From positions 1 to 64,000 of the forward strand of contig NZ_JBDJKW010000004.1 of the NCBI RefSeq assembly GCF_039673065.1: a stretch of DNA of 64,000 nucleotides. The letters are read 5' to 3'. The DNA is from Allobosea sp039673065 (GTDB taxonomy: Bacteria; Pseudomonadota; Alphaproteobacteria; Rhizobiales; Beijerinckiaceae). Numbering within the stretch: position 1 is the first letter of the stretch; each line of letters starts with the position of its first letter. Both the position numbers and the translations under genes were made by a program. The notes under the pieces are model-generated. The model did no database searches, had not been told where the DNA came from, and worked only from the letters and a program-made list of their open reading frames with translations. This document shows, piece by piece, positions 1-7,306 of the stretch.

Positions 1-1
1 C

Positions 2-115
2 GCCACGACCGTCGCGCGTGCGGCGCCCCAGCCGCGCGAGGTGATCGGTCGCTTCTTCGCGACGATCGGCCGGCTGGAGGGCGGCGAACGCTCGAACGGG
101 GAGGGTGCGCGATGA
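2..115 (+). CDS. 3' end of an unidentified GTA-cluster gene
   Basis: Only the last 37 codons are in the window, ending in a TGA that overlaps the ATG of the prohead protease gene (ATGA), so the two are translationally coupled. The visible tail is basic and ends in a short Glu/Gly/Arg-rich stretch. In RcGTA-type clusters the gene before the prohead protease is either the portal (gp3) or a short gene called gp3.5. The tail is too short to decide, and I do not recognise it. Confidence 0.6.
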   Translation, partial: ATTVARAAPQPREVIGRFFATIGRLEGGERSNGEGAR

Positions 116-624
116 GGTGCGCGCTCCCGGCGTCCGCGCAGGAACTCAAGGCGCTCGCGCGTCCGCTCACGCGCGTCGAGGCCGACGGGGTCTTCGAGGG
201 CTATGCCAGCCTGTTCCGCGTCGCCGATCTCGGCAAGGACGTGGTCGAGCCCGGCGCCTTCCGCGACAGCCTGGCGCGCCGCGGTGCCGCCGGCGTGAAG
301 CTGCTCTGGCAGCACGACCCGGCCGAGCCGATCGGCCGCTGGCTCGACCTGCGCGAGGACGGGCGCGGCCTGCGCGTGCTCGGCCGCCTTTCGCTTGCGG
401 TCGGCCGTGCCCGTGAGATCCACGCGCTGATGCACGACGGGGCCGTCGACGGGCTGTCGATTGGCTTCCGCACCGAACGCGCCCGTACCGAGCCGCGCAC
501 CGGGCTGCGCCGGCTGGAGAAGGTCGACCTCTGGGAGATCTCCCTCGTGACCTTCCCGATGCTGCCGCAGGCGCGTGTCGGCCGCGTCAAGGCGCGGCTC
601 GCACCGCTGCCGGCCCATTCCTGA
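112..624 (+). CDS. GTA prohead protease (gp4-like, HK97 family)
   Basis: A 170-residue HK97-type prohead maturation serine protease. In this family it is packaged in the procapsid, where it trims the capsid protein before DNA packaging. His68 in the motif LLWQHDP and Ser116 in GLSIGF are the likely catalytic residues, and the following acidic segment LWEISLVTFP is the usual third family block. The start ATG overlaps the stop of the gene upstream, and the major capsid gene follows after 31 bases. Length and position match gp4 of the RcGTA cluster. A prophage protease is the alternative, but the gene order down to 12560 argues for a GTA. Confidence 0.9.
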   Translation: MRCALPASAQELKALARPLTRVEADGVFEGYASLFRVADLGKDVVEPGAFRDSLARRGAAGVKLLWQHDPAEPIGRWLDLREDGRGLRVLGRLSLAVGRAREIHALMHDGAVDGLSIGFRTERARTEPRTGLRRLEKVDLWEISLVTFPMLPQARVGRVKARLAPLPAHS

Positions 625-655
625 TCCGTAACGCCCTTCAACCCCAGGAGACGTC

Positions 656-1897
656 ATGACCCAGACCAGCCAGCCCCGCGAAACCAAGGCCGTCGGCGAC
701 GCCGCGCAGGCCTATGAAGATCTGCGCTACACGCTCGAGGCCTATCGTTCCGCCAATGAGGAACGCCTGACCGAGCTCGAGGGCCGCATGGGCGTCGATG
801 CGCTGACCGACGAGAAGCTCGTGCGGCTCGACCAGGCGCTCGACGAGACCCGCCGCCGGCTCGACCGGCTGACGCTCGACAGCCGCCGCCCGGCGCTCGG
901 CGGGGAGGAGACGGGCGCGCCGGCCGTCGCCGAGCACAAGGCGGCCTTCGACGCCTATGTCCGCCATGGCGAGGCCGGCGGCCTCAAGAGCCTGGAGGGC
1001 AAGGCGCTCTCCGCCGGCTCCGGCCCCGACGGCGGCTATCTCGCGCCGGCGACTGTCGAGAGCGAGATCCTGCGCCGTCTCGCCGCCGTCTCGCCGATCC
1101 GCGCGCTCGCCACGGTGCGCATGATCTCGGCCGGCACCTATCGCAAGGCCTTTTCCACCGTCGGCCCGGCGGCGGGCTGGGTGGCGGAAACGGCGGCCCG
1201 CCCGCAGACGGCGGCCTCGACGCTGGCCGAGCTCTCCTTCCCGGCCATGGAGCTCTACGCCATGCCGGCCGCGACCCAGACCCTGCTCGACGACGCCATC
1301 GTCGACATCGACCAGTGGATCTCCGAGGAGGTCGAGGGGGCCTTCGCCGAACAGGAGAGCGCCGCCTTCGTCTCCGGCGACGGGGCCAACAAGCCGCGCG
1401 GCTTCCTCGCCTATCCGACCGTCGCCGAGGCGAGCTGGAGCTGGGGGAACATCGGCACGCTGAAGACCGGCGTCGCCGGCGCGCTGCCGGCCTCCGCCCC
1501 CGCAGATATCCTGATCGACCTCGTCTACGCGCTGAAGGCGGGCTATCGCCAGAACGCCAGCTTCGTGATGAACCGCAAGACCCAGGCGGTGCTGCGCAAG
1601 CTGAAGGACGGCAACGGCCAGTATCTCTGGCAGCCGCCGGTCTCGGCCGGGGCGCCGGCGACGCTGCTGGGCTTCCCGGTGGCGGAGGCGGAGGACATGC
1701 CCGACATCGCCGCCTCTGCGGTCGCGATCGCCTTCGGCGACTTCCGCCGCGGCTATCTGGTGGTCGACCGGGCGGGGGTGCGCATCCTGCGCGATCCCTA
1801 TTCCGCCAAGCCGCATGTGCTGTTCTACACCACCAAGCGCGTCGGCGGCGGGGTGCAGGACTTCGCTGCGATCAAGGGGCTGGCCTTCGCGGCCTGA
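656..1897 (+). CDS. GTA major capsid protein (gp5-like, HK97 fold)
   Basis: A 413-residue HK97-fold major capsid protein. The first roughly 110 residues are charged and helical, as expected of the delta domain removed by the prohead protease. The shell-forming part follows, with family signatures such as GGYLAPATVE, GWVAETAARPQT and the C-terminal FYTTKRVGGGVQDF. Start ATG 656 has AGGAG five bases upstream. In canonical GTA clusters the connector gene gp6 comes next, but here two reverse-strand protease genes lie between. The nearer one ends only six bases past this stop codon. No frame damage is visible. Confidence 0.93.
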   Translation: MTQTSQPRETKAVGDAAQAYEDLRYTLEAYRSANEERLTELEGRMGVDALTDEKLVRLDQALDETRRRLDRLTLDSRRPALGGEETGAPAVAEHKAAFDAYVRHGEAGGLKSLEGKALSAGSGPDGGYLAPATVESEILRRLAAVSPIRALATVRMISAGTYRKAFSTVGPAAGWVAETAARPQTAASTLAELSFPAMELYAMPAATQTLLDDAIVDIDQWISEEVEGAFAEQESAAFVSGDGANKPRGFLAYPTVAEASWSWGNIGTLKTGVAGALPASAPADILIDLVYALKAGYRQNASFVMNRKTQAVLRKLKDGNGQYLWQPPVSAGAPATLLGFPVAEAEDMPDIAASAVAIAFGDFRRGYLVVDRAGVRILRDPYSAKPHVLFYTTKRVGGGVQDFAAIKGLAFAA

Positions 1898-1903
1898 GCC
1901 TGC

Positions 1904-2785
1904 TCAGCGGCTGAACCACCAGCTGTAGCTGGCATCGGGCCGGACCTGCGGCATTGCCTGCCGCGTGTTCGGCCCGGCATCCATCGCCATCAGCCGGCGG
2001 CTCGCCTCCACGATCCAGTCGTGATGCTCGCTGATCGGGGTGATCGCGGTGAAGCCGCCGCAGATCAGCCTGACGCGCGAACTCAGCGGCCCGCTCGACC
2101 AGGAGACGATGCCGACCAGATCGCGCTCGGAAGCCTTGCCGCGCAGGACCGGTCCACCGGAATCGCCGCGGCATGCGCCGGCGCCGAGCACCTCGCCACG
2201 GTGCTCGGCGTCCACCGCGACCTTGACGGTGTTGGCGGTGGTGTAGTTGCCGGCGTTCACCAGGGTCGCCTCGCGCAGCACGCGGGCGCTGCCCTTGTTC
2301 TTCTCCGAGCCGAGGCCGAACCCGGCCATGGTGACGGTCTCGCCCTGGGTGAGGCGTCCGCCCAGTTCCAGGGGGCGCAGATCGGCTGGCAGCGGCTGGG
2401 CCAACCGGACCAGCGCGATGTCGGCGCCCGGCTGGGTGCGCGGCGTCGTGCCGGGCTGGAAGCTCGGATGGGGCAGCACGGAGGCGACCTTGTGCGTCCG
2501 GTTGCGGAAGCGCCGGTCGAGGCTGATCACGCGGATCGAGCCGCCGGCCATCAGGCAATGGGCGGCGGTCAGAACCAGCTCGGAGGCGACGACGACGCCC
2601 GAGCACAACTCGCCATGGCTGGTCTCGACCCGCACGGTCGAGGCACGCACGCCGTCGGCCCCGCGCGACTGCACGCCGCCGACCACCGCCATCGCAGGCG
2701 GCGGGGCGAGCATCGTGCCGGCGAGGACGGCGAGGAGGGTGGCGCCGGAGCGCCTGGCGGGACGGGTCGTGATCGGGGCGGCCAT
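1904..2785 (-). CDS. secreted trypsin-like serine protease (S1), first of a pair
   Basis: A 293-residue chymotrypsin-fold protease. The triad is His76 (LTAAHC), Asp122 (ADIALVRL) and Ser209 (CRGDSGGP). The N-terminus is a signal peptide (basic, then LLAVLAGTMLAPPPAMA) running directly into VVGG, the mature N-terminus seen in active trypsins, so signal peptidase cleavage alone could activate it. Cysteines before and in LTAAHC could form the usual His-loop disulfide. It lies antisense within the GTA cluster, six bases from the capsid stop, with a related protease next upstream. The Shine-Dalgarno before ATG 2785 is weak. Nothing links it biochemically to the GTA, so it may be a passenger of the locus. 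Confidence 0.88.
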   Translation of the reverse strand: MAAPITTRPARRSGATLLAVLAGTMLAPPPAMAVVGGVQSRGADGVRASTVRVETSHGELCSGVVVASELVLTAAHCLMAGGSIRVISLDRRFRNRTHKVASVLPHPSFQPGTTPRTQPGADIALVRLAQPLPADLRPLELGGRLTQGETVTMAGFGLGSEKNKGSARVLREATLVNAGNYTTANTVKVAVDAEHRGEVLGAGACRGDSGGPVLRGKASERDLVGIVSWSSGPLSSRVRLICGGFTAITPISEHHDWIVEASRRLMAMDAGPNTRQAMPQVRPDASYSWWFSR

Positions 2786-2838
2786 GGCGGCACTCTATGG
2801 TTTGAGCGGAAACAGTCCAGTGGGCGCGGCGGTTCCGC

Positions 2839-3618
2839 TCAGCGTCCGCCGGACCAGCGTGCGGTCTCGCCCCAGCCGGTGAGGGTCCGGTCGATCCAGC
2901 CGCGCTGCGGCGCGACGAGCACGCCCTGGCTGAGCAGGCCGCATTGTCGCTTGGCCGGGCCGGTCGACCAGCTGGTCACCGCGACGACGCCGTTCCCGGC
3001 GAGCATCGGCCCGCCCGAATCGCCCTGGCAGGCGCCGGCCCCGGCGCGCTTGCCGCCGCCGGCCGGATCTGAGGCCCAGAGCAGCACGCGGCCGGGCCCA
3101 TAGGGCTCGACCACCGAGAGCGCCGCCGACCGGTAGGTGCCGGTGGTGCGGGCCTCGCCTTCGCGCGAGACGCCATATCCGGCGAGCGTGATTCCTGCGC
3201 CGGCGCGCGGCTGCTGGCCGTCGAGCAGCGTCGCGGGCGCGAACCGCGCCGGCAGCGGCTCGCCGAGCCGGATCAGGGCGAGGTCGATCGAGCGCTGGCG
3301 CGCCGCGACCGCGCCGGCGTTGAAGCCGGGATGCAGCGCGATCGTCGCCGGCTCGACCAGCACCGGTTCCCCGCCTTCGCGCCAGTGGACGCGCAGCGCG
3401 GCGCCCTGCGCGCAGTGGGCGGCGGTGAGGATGGCGCGGCGCGACAGCACGATGCCGGTGCAGACCCCGCCGCGCGCATTGAGGACCATCACGGTCTCGC
3501 CCGCGAGCGGACCGCCTTCGCTGCCGCCGACGACGGCGGCAGCCGGCCCAGCGGCCAGAAGCCCGAGGCCTGCGCCGGCGACGAGGCCGGCAAATCGAAT
3601 CTGCATGCCGCGGCGCAT
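2839..3618 (-). CDS. secreted trypsin-like serine protease (S1), second of a pair
   Basis: A 259-residue S1 protease, paralogous in layout to the gene after it on the same strand. The triad is His68 (LTAAHC), Asp112 (SIDLALIRL) and Ser201 (CQGDSGGP). ATG 3618 is chosen because GGAGG sits about seven bases upstream and it starts a clean signal peptide ending AAGPAAA, followed at once by VVGG. A longer open frame to 3708 lacks these supports. It is transcribed away from the GTA connector gene, whose ATG is 75 bases off, so this gap must hold divergent signals. It is presumably co-transcribed with the second protease (53-base gap). Secreted or periplasmic location is inferred. Confidence 0.88.
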   Translation of the reverse strand: MRRGMQIRFAGLVAGAGLGLLAAGPAAAVVGGSEGGPLAGETVMVLNARGGVCTGIVLSRRAILTAAHCAQGAALRVHWREGGEPVLVEPATIALHPGFNAGAVAARQRSIDLALIRLGEPLPARFAPATLLDGQQPRAGAGITLAGYGVSREGEARTTGTYRSAALSVVEPYGPGRVLLWASDPAGGGKRAGAGACQGDSGGPMLAGNGVVAVTSWSTGPAKRQCGLLSQGVLVAPQRGWIDRTLTGWGETARWSGGR

Positions 3619-3692
3619 GGCGTCCTCCGTCCTCACGGAGGCGCTGGATAGCGCATCGGCGACCCGCTTCAAACCCGCAAGAGAGGGTGACC

Positions 3693-4262
3693 ATGACGCC
3701 GCTCGCACTGACGCCGCCGGCCATCGAGCCGGTTTCGCTGCCGGAAGCCAAGGATTTCCTGCGGATTCTCGCCGATGACGAGGATAATCTGCTCGCCACG
3801 CTGGTGACGGCGGCGCGGCTTATGGTCGAGGCCGCTTCGGGCCGGATGCTGATCGACCAGCACTGGCGCATCGTCCTCGACGCCTGGCCGCGCAGCGGGC
3901 GCTTGCGCCTGCCGCTCTCGCCGGTCTCGGCCGTGGTGGCCGCGCGCGTCTACGACCGGGACGGGGGCGCGACGCCGGTGGAGGGGGAAGCACTGTCGCT
4001 CGAGCCGGGCTCCGATCCGCCGGCGATCGCGCTCGCCGGCGCACTGCCCGCGCCCGGCCGTGCCCATGCCGGGATCGAGATCGACGTGGTCGCCGGCTTC
4101 GGCCCGCTGCGTGACGCTGTGCCGGCACCGCTGCGGCAGGCGGTACTGCGGCTGGCCTGCCGCTGGTTTGAATTGCGCGGCGACGTCGCCAGCCGCGACG
4201 CGGCGCGCCTGCCCGAGGAGGTCGCCGCGCTGGTCGCCCCCTTCCGCCGGGCGAGGCTGTGA
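3693..4262 (+). CDS. GTA head-tail connector (gp6-like)
   Basis: A 189-residue head-tail connector of the phage gp6-like family, which in GTA particles joins the portal to the tail stopper. The N-terminal block EPVSLPEAKDFLRIL with DEDNLLATLVTAARLMVEAASGRML is the family signature. ATG 3693 has GAGAGG six bases upstream; a GTG six bases earlier is less likely. The stop TGA overlaps a possible GTG start of the next gene. This is the first GTA gene downstream of the protease insertion, so the rest of the tail genes need either read-through from upstream or a promoter in the 75-base gap before it. Confidence 0.88.
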   Translation: MTPLALTPPAIEPVSLPEAKDFLRILADDEDNLLATLVTAARLMVEAASGRMLIDQHWRIVLDAWPRSGRLRLPLSPVSAVVAARVYDRDGGATPVEGEALSLEPGSDPPAIALAGALPAPGRAHAGIEIDVVAGFGPLRDAVPAPLRQAVLRLACRWFELRGDVASRDAARLPEEVAALVAPFRRARL

Positions 4263-4267
4263 GCGCC

Positions 4268-4612
4268 ATGACGAACGAGACCGCAAGACCGGCGCCGGTC
4301 GGCACGCTGCGCCGGCGCATGCTGCTCGAGCGCCTGGTCGCGACACCGGACGGGCTCGGAGGCGCGACCAGTACGTTCGAGACCGTCGCCGCCGTCTGGG
4401 CCCGGCTCGACTGGATCTCCGGCGAGGAGCGCTGGCTCGCCGACCGGCCGGAGCAGGCGGCGCACCAGCGCATCACCCTGCGCTGGCGCGGCGACGTCAG
4501 CGCGGGGCTGCGCCTGCGCGACGGCGCGCGAATCTTCGATATCCGGGCCATCGCCGATCCCGACGGCAGCCGGCGGCGCCTGGTCTGCCTCGTCGAGGAG
4601 GTCGGGCCATGA
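4268..4612 (+). CDS. GTA head-tail stopper/adaptor (gp7-like)
   Basis: About 114 residues of the phage head-tail adaptor family (SPP1 gp16 type). The N-terminal LRRRMLLERLVATPDGLGG and central VWARLDWISGEERWLADR are typical of GTA gp7, as is the ending IFDIRAIADPDGSRRRLVC. Two starts are possible: GTG 4259 overlapping the connector stop, or ATG 4268. The GAGG at 4253-4256 is 11 bases from the ATG and only two from the GTG, so the ATG is preferred. The stop overlaps the ATG of the next gene (ATGA), indicating translational coupling. Confidence 0.87.
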   Translation: MTNETARPAPVGTLRRRMLLERLVATPDGLGGATSTFETVAAVWARLDWISGEERWLADRPEQAAHQRITLRWRGDVSAGLRLRDGARIFDIRAIADPDGSRRRLVCLVEEVGP

Positions 4613-5019
4613 GCACCGCGATCTCCGCGCTGCGCCGCGCGATCCAGGCGCATCTGGCCGCCGATGCGGCGCTGACGGCGCTGATCGGCCCGGGCCGGAT
4701 CCATGACGAGCCGCCGCGGGCGGCCAAGGGGGTCTACGTCGTCCATGGCGAGGTCGATGCGCAGGACTGGTCGACCGGCAGCGATCATGGCTGCGAGCAG
4801 CGCTTCGCCCTGATCGTCTGGGCCGAGGAGAGCGCCTCCGCCCGGCTGGCGCTGGACGCCGCCGGCGCGATCGTCGCTGCCCTGCGCAACGCGGCCCTGC
4901 CGCTGGACGGCCACCGCCTCGTCTCGCTGCGCTGGCTTTCGTCGCGGCTGGCGCGCGAGCCCCGCAGCCGCCTGCACCAGGTCACGCTGCGCTTCCGCGC
5001 CGTTACCGAAGACCTCTGA
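4609..5019 (+). CDS. GTA tail terminator (gp8-like, DUF3168)
   Basis: A 136-residue DUF3168 protein. In GTAs and siphophages this family caps the tail tube and joins it to the head. Visible signatures are the N-terminal LRRAIQAHLAADAALTALIG, the RIHDEPP turn, and the C-terminal RSRLHQVTLRFRAVTE. The ATG overlaps the previous stop. The same frame stays open upstream to 4060, but that part is only a shadow of gp6 and gp7. The tail tube gene follows after 17 bases with its own GAAAGGA ribosome site. Confidence 0.88.
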   Translation: MSTAISALRRAIQAHLAADAALTALIGPGRIHDEPPRAAKGVYVVHGEVDAQDWSTGSDHGCEQRFALIVWAEESASARLALDAAGAIVAALRNAALPLDGHRLVSLRWLSSRLAREPRSRLHQVTLRFRAVTEDL

Positions 5020-5036
5020 CCGCGAAAGGACGCGCC

Positions 5037-5447
5037 ATGGCTGCCCAGAAAGGCAAGGACCTGCTGCTGAAGGCCGCCGACCCCGGCGGTGCCTTCGTCA
5101 CCGTGGCGGGGCTGCGCGCCCGCCAGATCGCCTTCAACGCCGAGACGGTCGACGTCACCCATGCCGAGTCGGCCGGGCGCTGGCGCGAGCTTCTCGCCGG
5201 CGCCGGCGTCAGGCGGGCGGCGATCAGCGGCGCCGGCATCTTCAAGGACGAGGCCTCCGACGCGCTGGTCCGCCAGATCTTCTTCGACGGCGCGATCCGC
5301 GACTGGCAGGTGATCGTGCCCGATTTCGGCACCATCACCGGGCCGTTCCAGCTCTCCTCCCTCGAGTATCGCGGCGATCACGCCGCCGAGGTCACCTTCG
5401 AGCTGTCGCTGGAATCCGCCGGCCTGCTCGTCTTCACCCTGGCCTGA
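5037..5447 (+). CDS. GTA major tail (tube) protein (gp9-like)
   Basis: A 136-residue tail tube protein of the TP901-1/GTA gp9 type, which stacks in hexameric rings to form the tail. Family features are MAAQKGKDLLLKA at the start, the AETVDVTHAESAGRWRELL segment, and a C-terminal ESAGLLVFT strand. It lies between the tail terminator and the tail assembly chaperone gene, as in RcGTA. GAAAGGA is spaced correctly before ATG 5037. Confidence 0.9.
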   Translation: MAAQKGKDLLLKAADPGGAFVTVAGLRARQIAFNAETVDVTHAESAGRWRELLAGAGVRRAAISGAGIFKDEASDALVRQIFFDGAIRDWQVIVPDFGTITGPFQLSSLEYRGDHAAEVTFELSLESAGLLVFTLA

Positions 5448-5460
5448 GACGGAGGGCGGC

Positions 5461-5805
5461 ATGGTCAATCGCTATCGCGGCGAGGTCGCGCTGATGGTCG
5501 AGGGGCGGGCGCTGCCGATGCGGCTGACGCTCGGGGCGCTGGCCGAGCTGGAGGCCGCCTTCGCGGTCGACAGCCTGCCGGCGCTCGGCGAGCGCTTCGT
5601 CGGCGGCCGCCTCTCGGCGCGCGACGTCACCCGCATCCTCTATGCCGGCCTGCGCGGCGCCGGCGGCGGCCTGAGCGAGGCGGAGGTCGCGGCGCTCGCC
5701 TTCGACGGCGGGCTGAACGGCGCCATCGCCGCCGCCATCGCCCTGCTGGACGCGACCTTTTCGGCGCCGGGCGACGCCCGCCCTCCCGCGCCGCCGGAGG
5801 GCTGA
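5461..5805 (+). CDS. GTA gp10-like tail assembly chaperone
   Basis: A 114-residue protein of the GTA gp10 family, which sits between the tail tube and tape-measure genes and probably acts as a tail assembly chaperone. The body contains LTLGALAELEAAFAVDSLPAL and a conserved AGLRGAGGGLSEAEV block. The tail is Pro/Ala-rich. ATG 5461 follows GGAGGG. The reading frame one base back is open across the end of this gene and leads into gp10.1, an arrangement that recalls the overlapping G/GT chaperones of lambda-like tails. Confidence 0.85.
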   Translation: MVNRYRGEVALMVEGRALPMRLTLGALAELEAAFAVDSLPALGERFVGGRLSARDVTRILYAGLRGAGGGLSEAEVAALAFDGGLNGAIAAAIALLDATFSAPGDARPPAPPEG

Positions 5806-5840
5806 GCCCGCCTCCGGCGGCGGCCTTCCCCTGGGCGGAG

Positions 5841-6038
5841 GTGATGGCCTTCGGGCTCGGGCGGCTCGGCTGGACGCCCGAGGCGTTCTGGCGCGCCAGC
5901 CCCCACGAGATCGCTGCGGCGGCGCGCGCCTTCGATGGCGTCCGCGGCGGCCAGCCCATCGCGCGCGGCGCCTTCGAGGCGATGATGCGTGCCCATCCGG
6001 ACCTGTGCGGCGACCCGTCGCTCGAAGAAGAGAGGTGA
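5841..6038 (+). CDS. GTA gp10.1-like small tail assembly chaperone
   Basis: A short protein of the phage tail assembly chaperone family found in GTA clusters, recognised by MAFGLGRLGWTPEAFWRASPH. From GTG 5841 it is 65 residues; ATG 5844 is the alternative. The conserved block appears to begin earlier: upstream in-frame codons give AAFPWAEV before the first Met, and family members usually carry such an FxW segment. No ATG, GTG or TTG exists in this frame upstream before it runs under gp10. An unusual start such as CTG 5802, or a -1 frameshift out of gp10, is therefore possible. The tape-measure ATG follows four bases after the stop. Confidence 0.75.
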   Translation: MMAFGLGRLGWTPEAFWRASPHEIAAAARAFDGVRGGQPIARGAFEAMMRAHPDLCGDPSLEEER

Positions 6039-6041
6039 TCC

Positions 6042-6626
6042 ATGACCGAGGACGGCGAGAGCGGTCTCGAGCTGCCGGCGCTGCGCAGCATGACCAGCCT
6101 GACGCAGGAGCTGACCAAGGCATCCGACGGCTTCGGGCGGGCGATCACCACCGCCTTCTCGCGCGGCGTCGTCGAGGGCAAGCGCTTCGAGGACGTGCTG
6201 CGCAGCGTCGGCCGCTCGATGAGCGACAGCCTGCTCAAGGCGGCGCTGAAGCCGCTGCAGAGCGGCCTCACCGGCCTGCTCGGCTCAGGGCTCGGCGGAC
6301 TCGCCAACCTGTTCGGCGGCGGGCTGGGCGGCGGTGCAGCCTCCTCGGTCTCCGTCTTCGCCGATGGCGGCGTCGTCGCGGCGCCGACCTATTTCGCCAT
6401 GGGGCGCGGCCTCGGCCTGATGGGCGAGCGCGGGGCCGAGGCGATCCTGCCGCTCTCGCGCGGGGCCGACGGCAAGCTCGGCGTGCGCGCCGGCGGCGAG
6501 GGGCGCCGGCCGGTCAACGTCACCGTCCAGGTGCAGACCCAAGATGCCGAGAGCTTCCGTCGCTCGGAGGCGCAGGTCTCGGCCGCGATCGCGCGCGCGG
6601 TGGCGCGCGGCAGCCGCGCGCTCTGA
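6042..6626 (+). CDS. GTA tail tape-measure protein (gp11-like)
   Basis: A 194-residue short tape-measure protein. GTA tails are short, and the RcGTA counterpart is likewise only about 220 residues, so this is not a truncation. The centre has an amphipathic region, LTQELTKASDGFGRAITTAFSRG, then a Gly/Leu-rich hydrophobic stretch (GLTGLLGSGLGGLANLFGGG). The family's MGERGAEAILPLSRG motif follows near the C-terminus. ATG 6042 is preceded by GAGAGG. Confidence 0.88.
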   Translation: MTEDGESGLELPALRSMTSLTQELTKASDGFGRAITTAFSRGVVEGKRFEDVLRSVGRSMSDSLLKAALKPLQSGLTGLLGSGLGGLANLFGGGLGGGAASSVSVFADGGVVAAPTYFAMGRGLGLMGERGAEAILPLSRGADGKLGVRAGGEGRRPVNVTVQVQTQDAESFRRSEAQVSAAIARAVARGSRAL

Positions 6627-6654
6627 TGGCGAAAGTCCGCGAGGGAGGGCTGCG

Positions 6655-7296
6655 ATGAGCGGGTTCCACGAGATACGCTTTCCGCTGGAGGTCGCCCGCG
6701 GCGCCCGTGGCGGTCCGGAGCGGTTGACGCAGATCGTCACGCTGGCCTCGGGCCGCGAGGTCCGCAACAGCCGCTGGGCCCAGTCCCGCCGGCGCTACGA
6801 TGCCGGCTTCGGCGTGAAGACGCTGGATGCGCTGGCCGAACTGGTGGCCTTCTTCGAGGAACGGCGCGGGCGACTTTACGGATTCCGCTGGCGCGACAGG
6901 CTCGACTGGAAGAGCTGCGCGCCCTCGGCGATGCCAGAGGCGGGCGACCAGCAGATCGGCGTCGGCGACGGCACGACCCGCCTGTTCCAGCTCGCCAAGC
7001 GCTATGGCGGGCTGCATGCGCCCTATATCCGGCCGATCGCCAAGCCGGTCGCCGGCAGCGTGCTGATCGGCGTCGACGGTGTCGTGCAGGCCCAGCCCGC
7101 CGCGGTCTCCTGCGACCACGCCACCGGGCTCGTCACCTTCGCGCCCGGCCATGCGCCGGCGAGCGGTGCTCTGGTTACTGCCGGCTTCGCCTTCGACGTG
7201 CCGGTCCGGTTCGACCTCGACGCCATCGAGGTCGATCTCTCGGCCTTCGAGGCCGGCGAGATCCCCCATATTCCGATCGTCGAGATCGTCGCCTGA
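6655..7296 (+). CDS. GTA distal tail protein (gp12-like, DUF2460)
   Basis: A 213-residue DUF2460 protein, the distal tail component in GTA particles that joins the tube to the baseplate hub. The N-terminal FHEIRFPLEVARGARGGPER, the RRRYDAGFGVKTLDAL block and FYGFRW-like LYGFRWRDRLDW are family hallmarks. The C-terminal half is a beta-rich domain ending EVDLSAFEAGEIPHIPIVEI. ATG 6655 follows GGGAGGG. The next gene of the baseplate set begins ten bases after the stop. Confidence 0.9.
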   Translation: MSGFHEIRFPLEVARGARGGPERLTQIVTLASGREVRNSRWAQSRRRYDAGFGVKTLDALAELVAFFEERRGRLYGFRWRDRLDWKSCAPSAMPEAGDQQIGVGDGTTRLFQLAKRYGGLHAPYIRPIAKPVAGSVLIGVDGVVQAQPAAVSCDHATGLVTFAPGHAPASGALVTAGFAFDVPVRFDLDAIEVDLSAFEAGEIPHIPIVEIVA

Positions 7297-7306
7297 GGGC
7301 TCAGCC

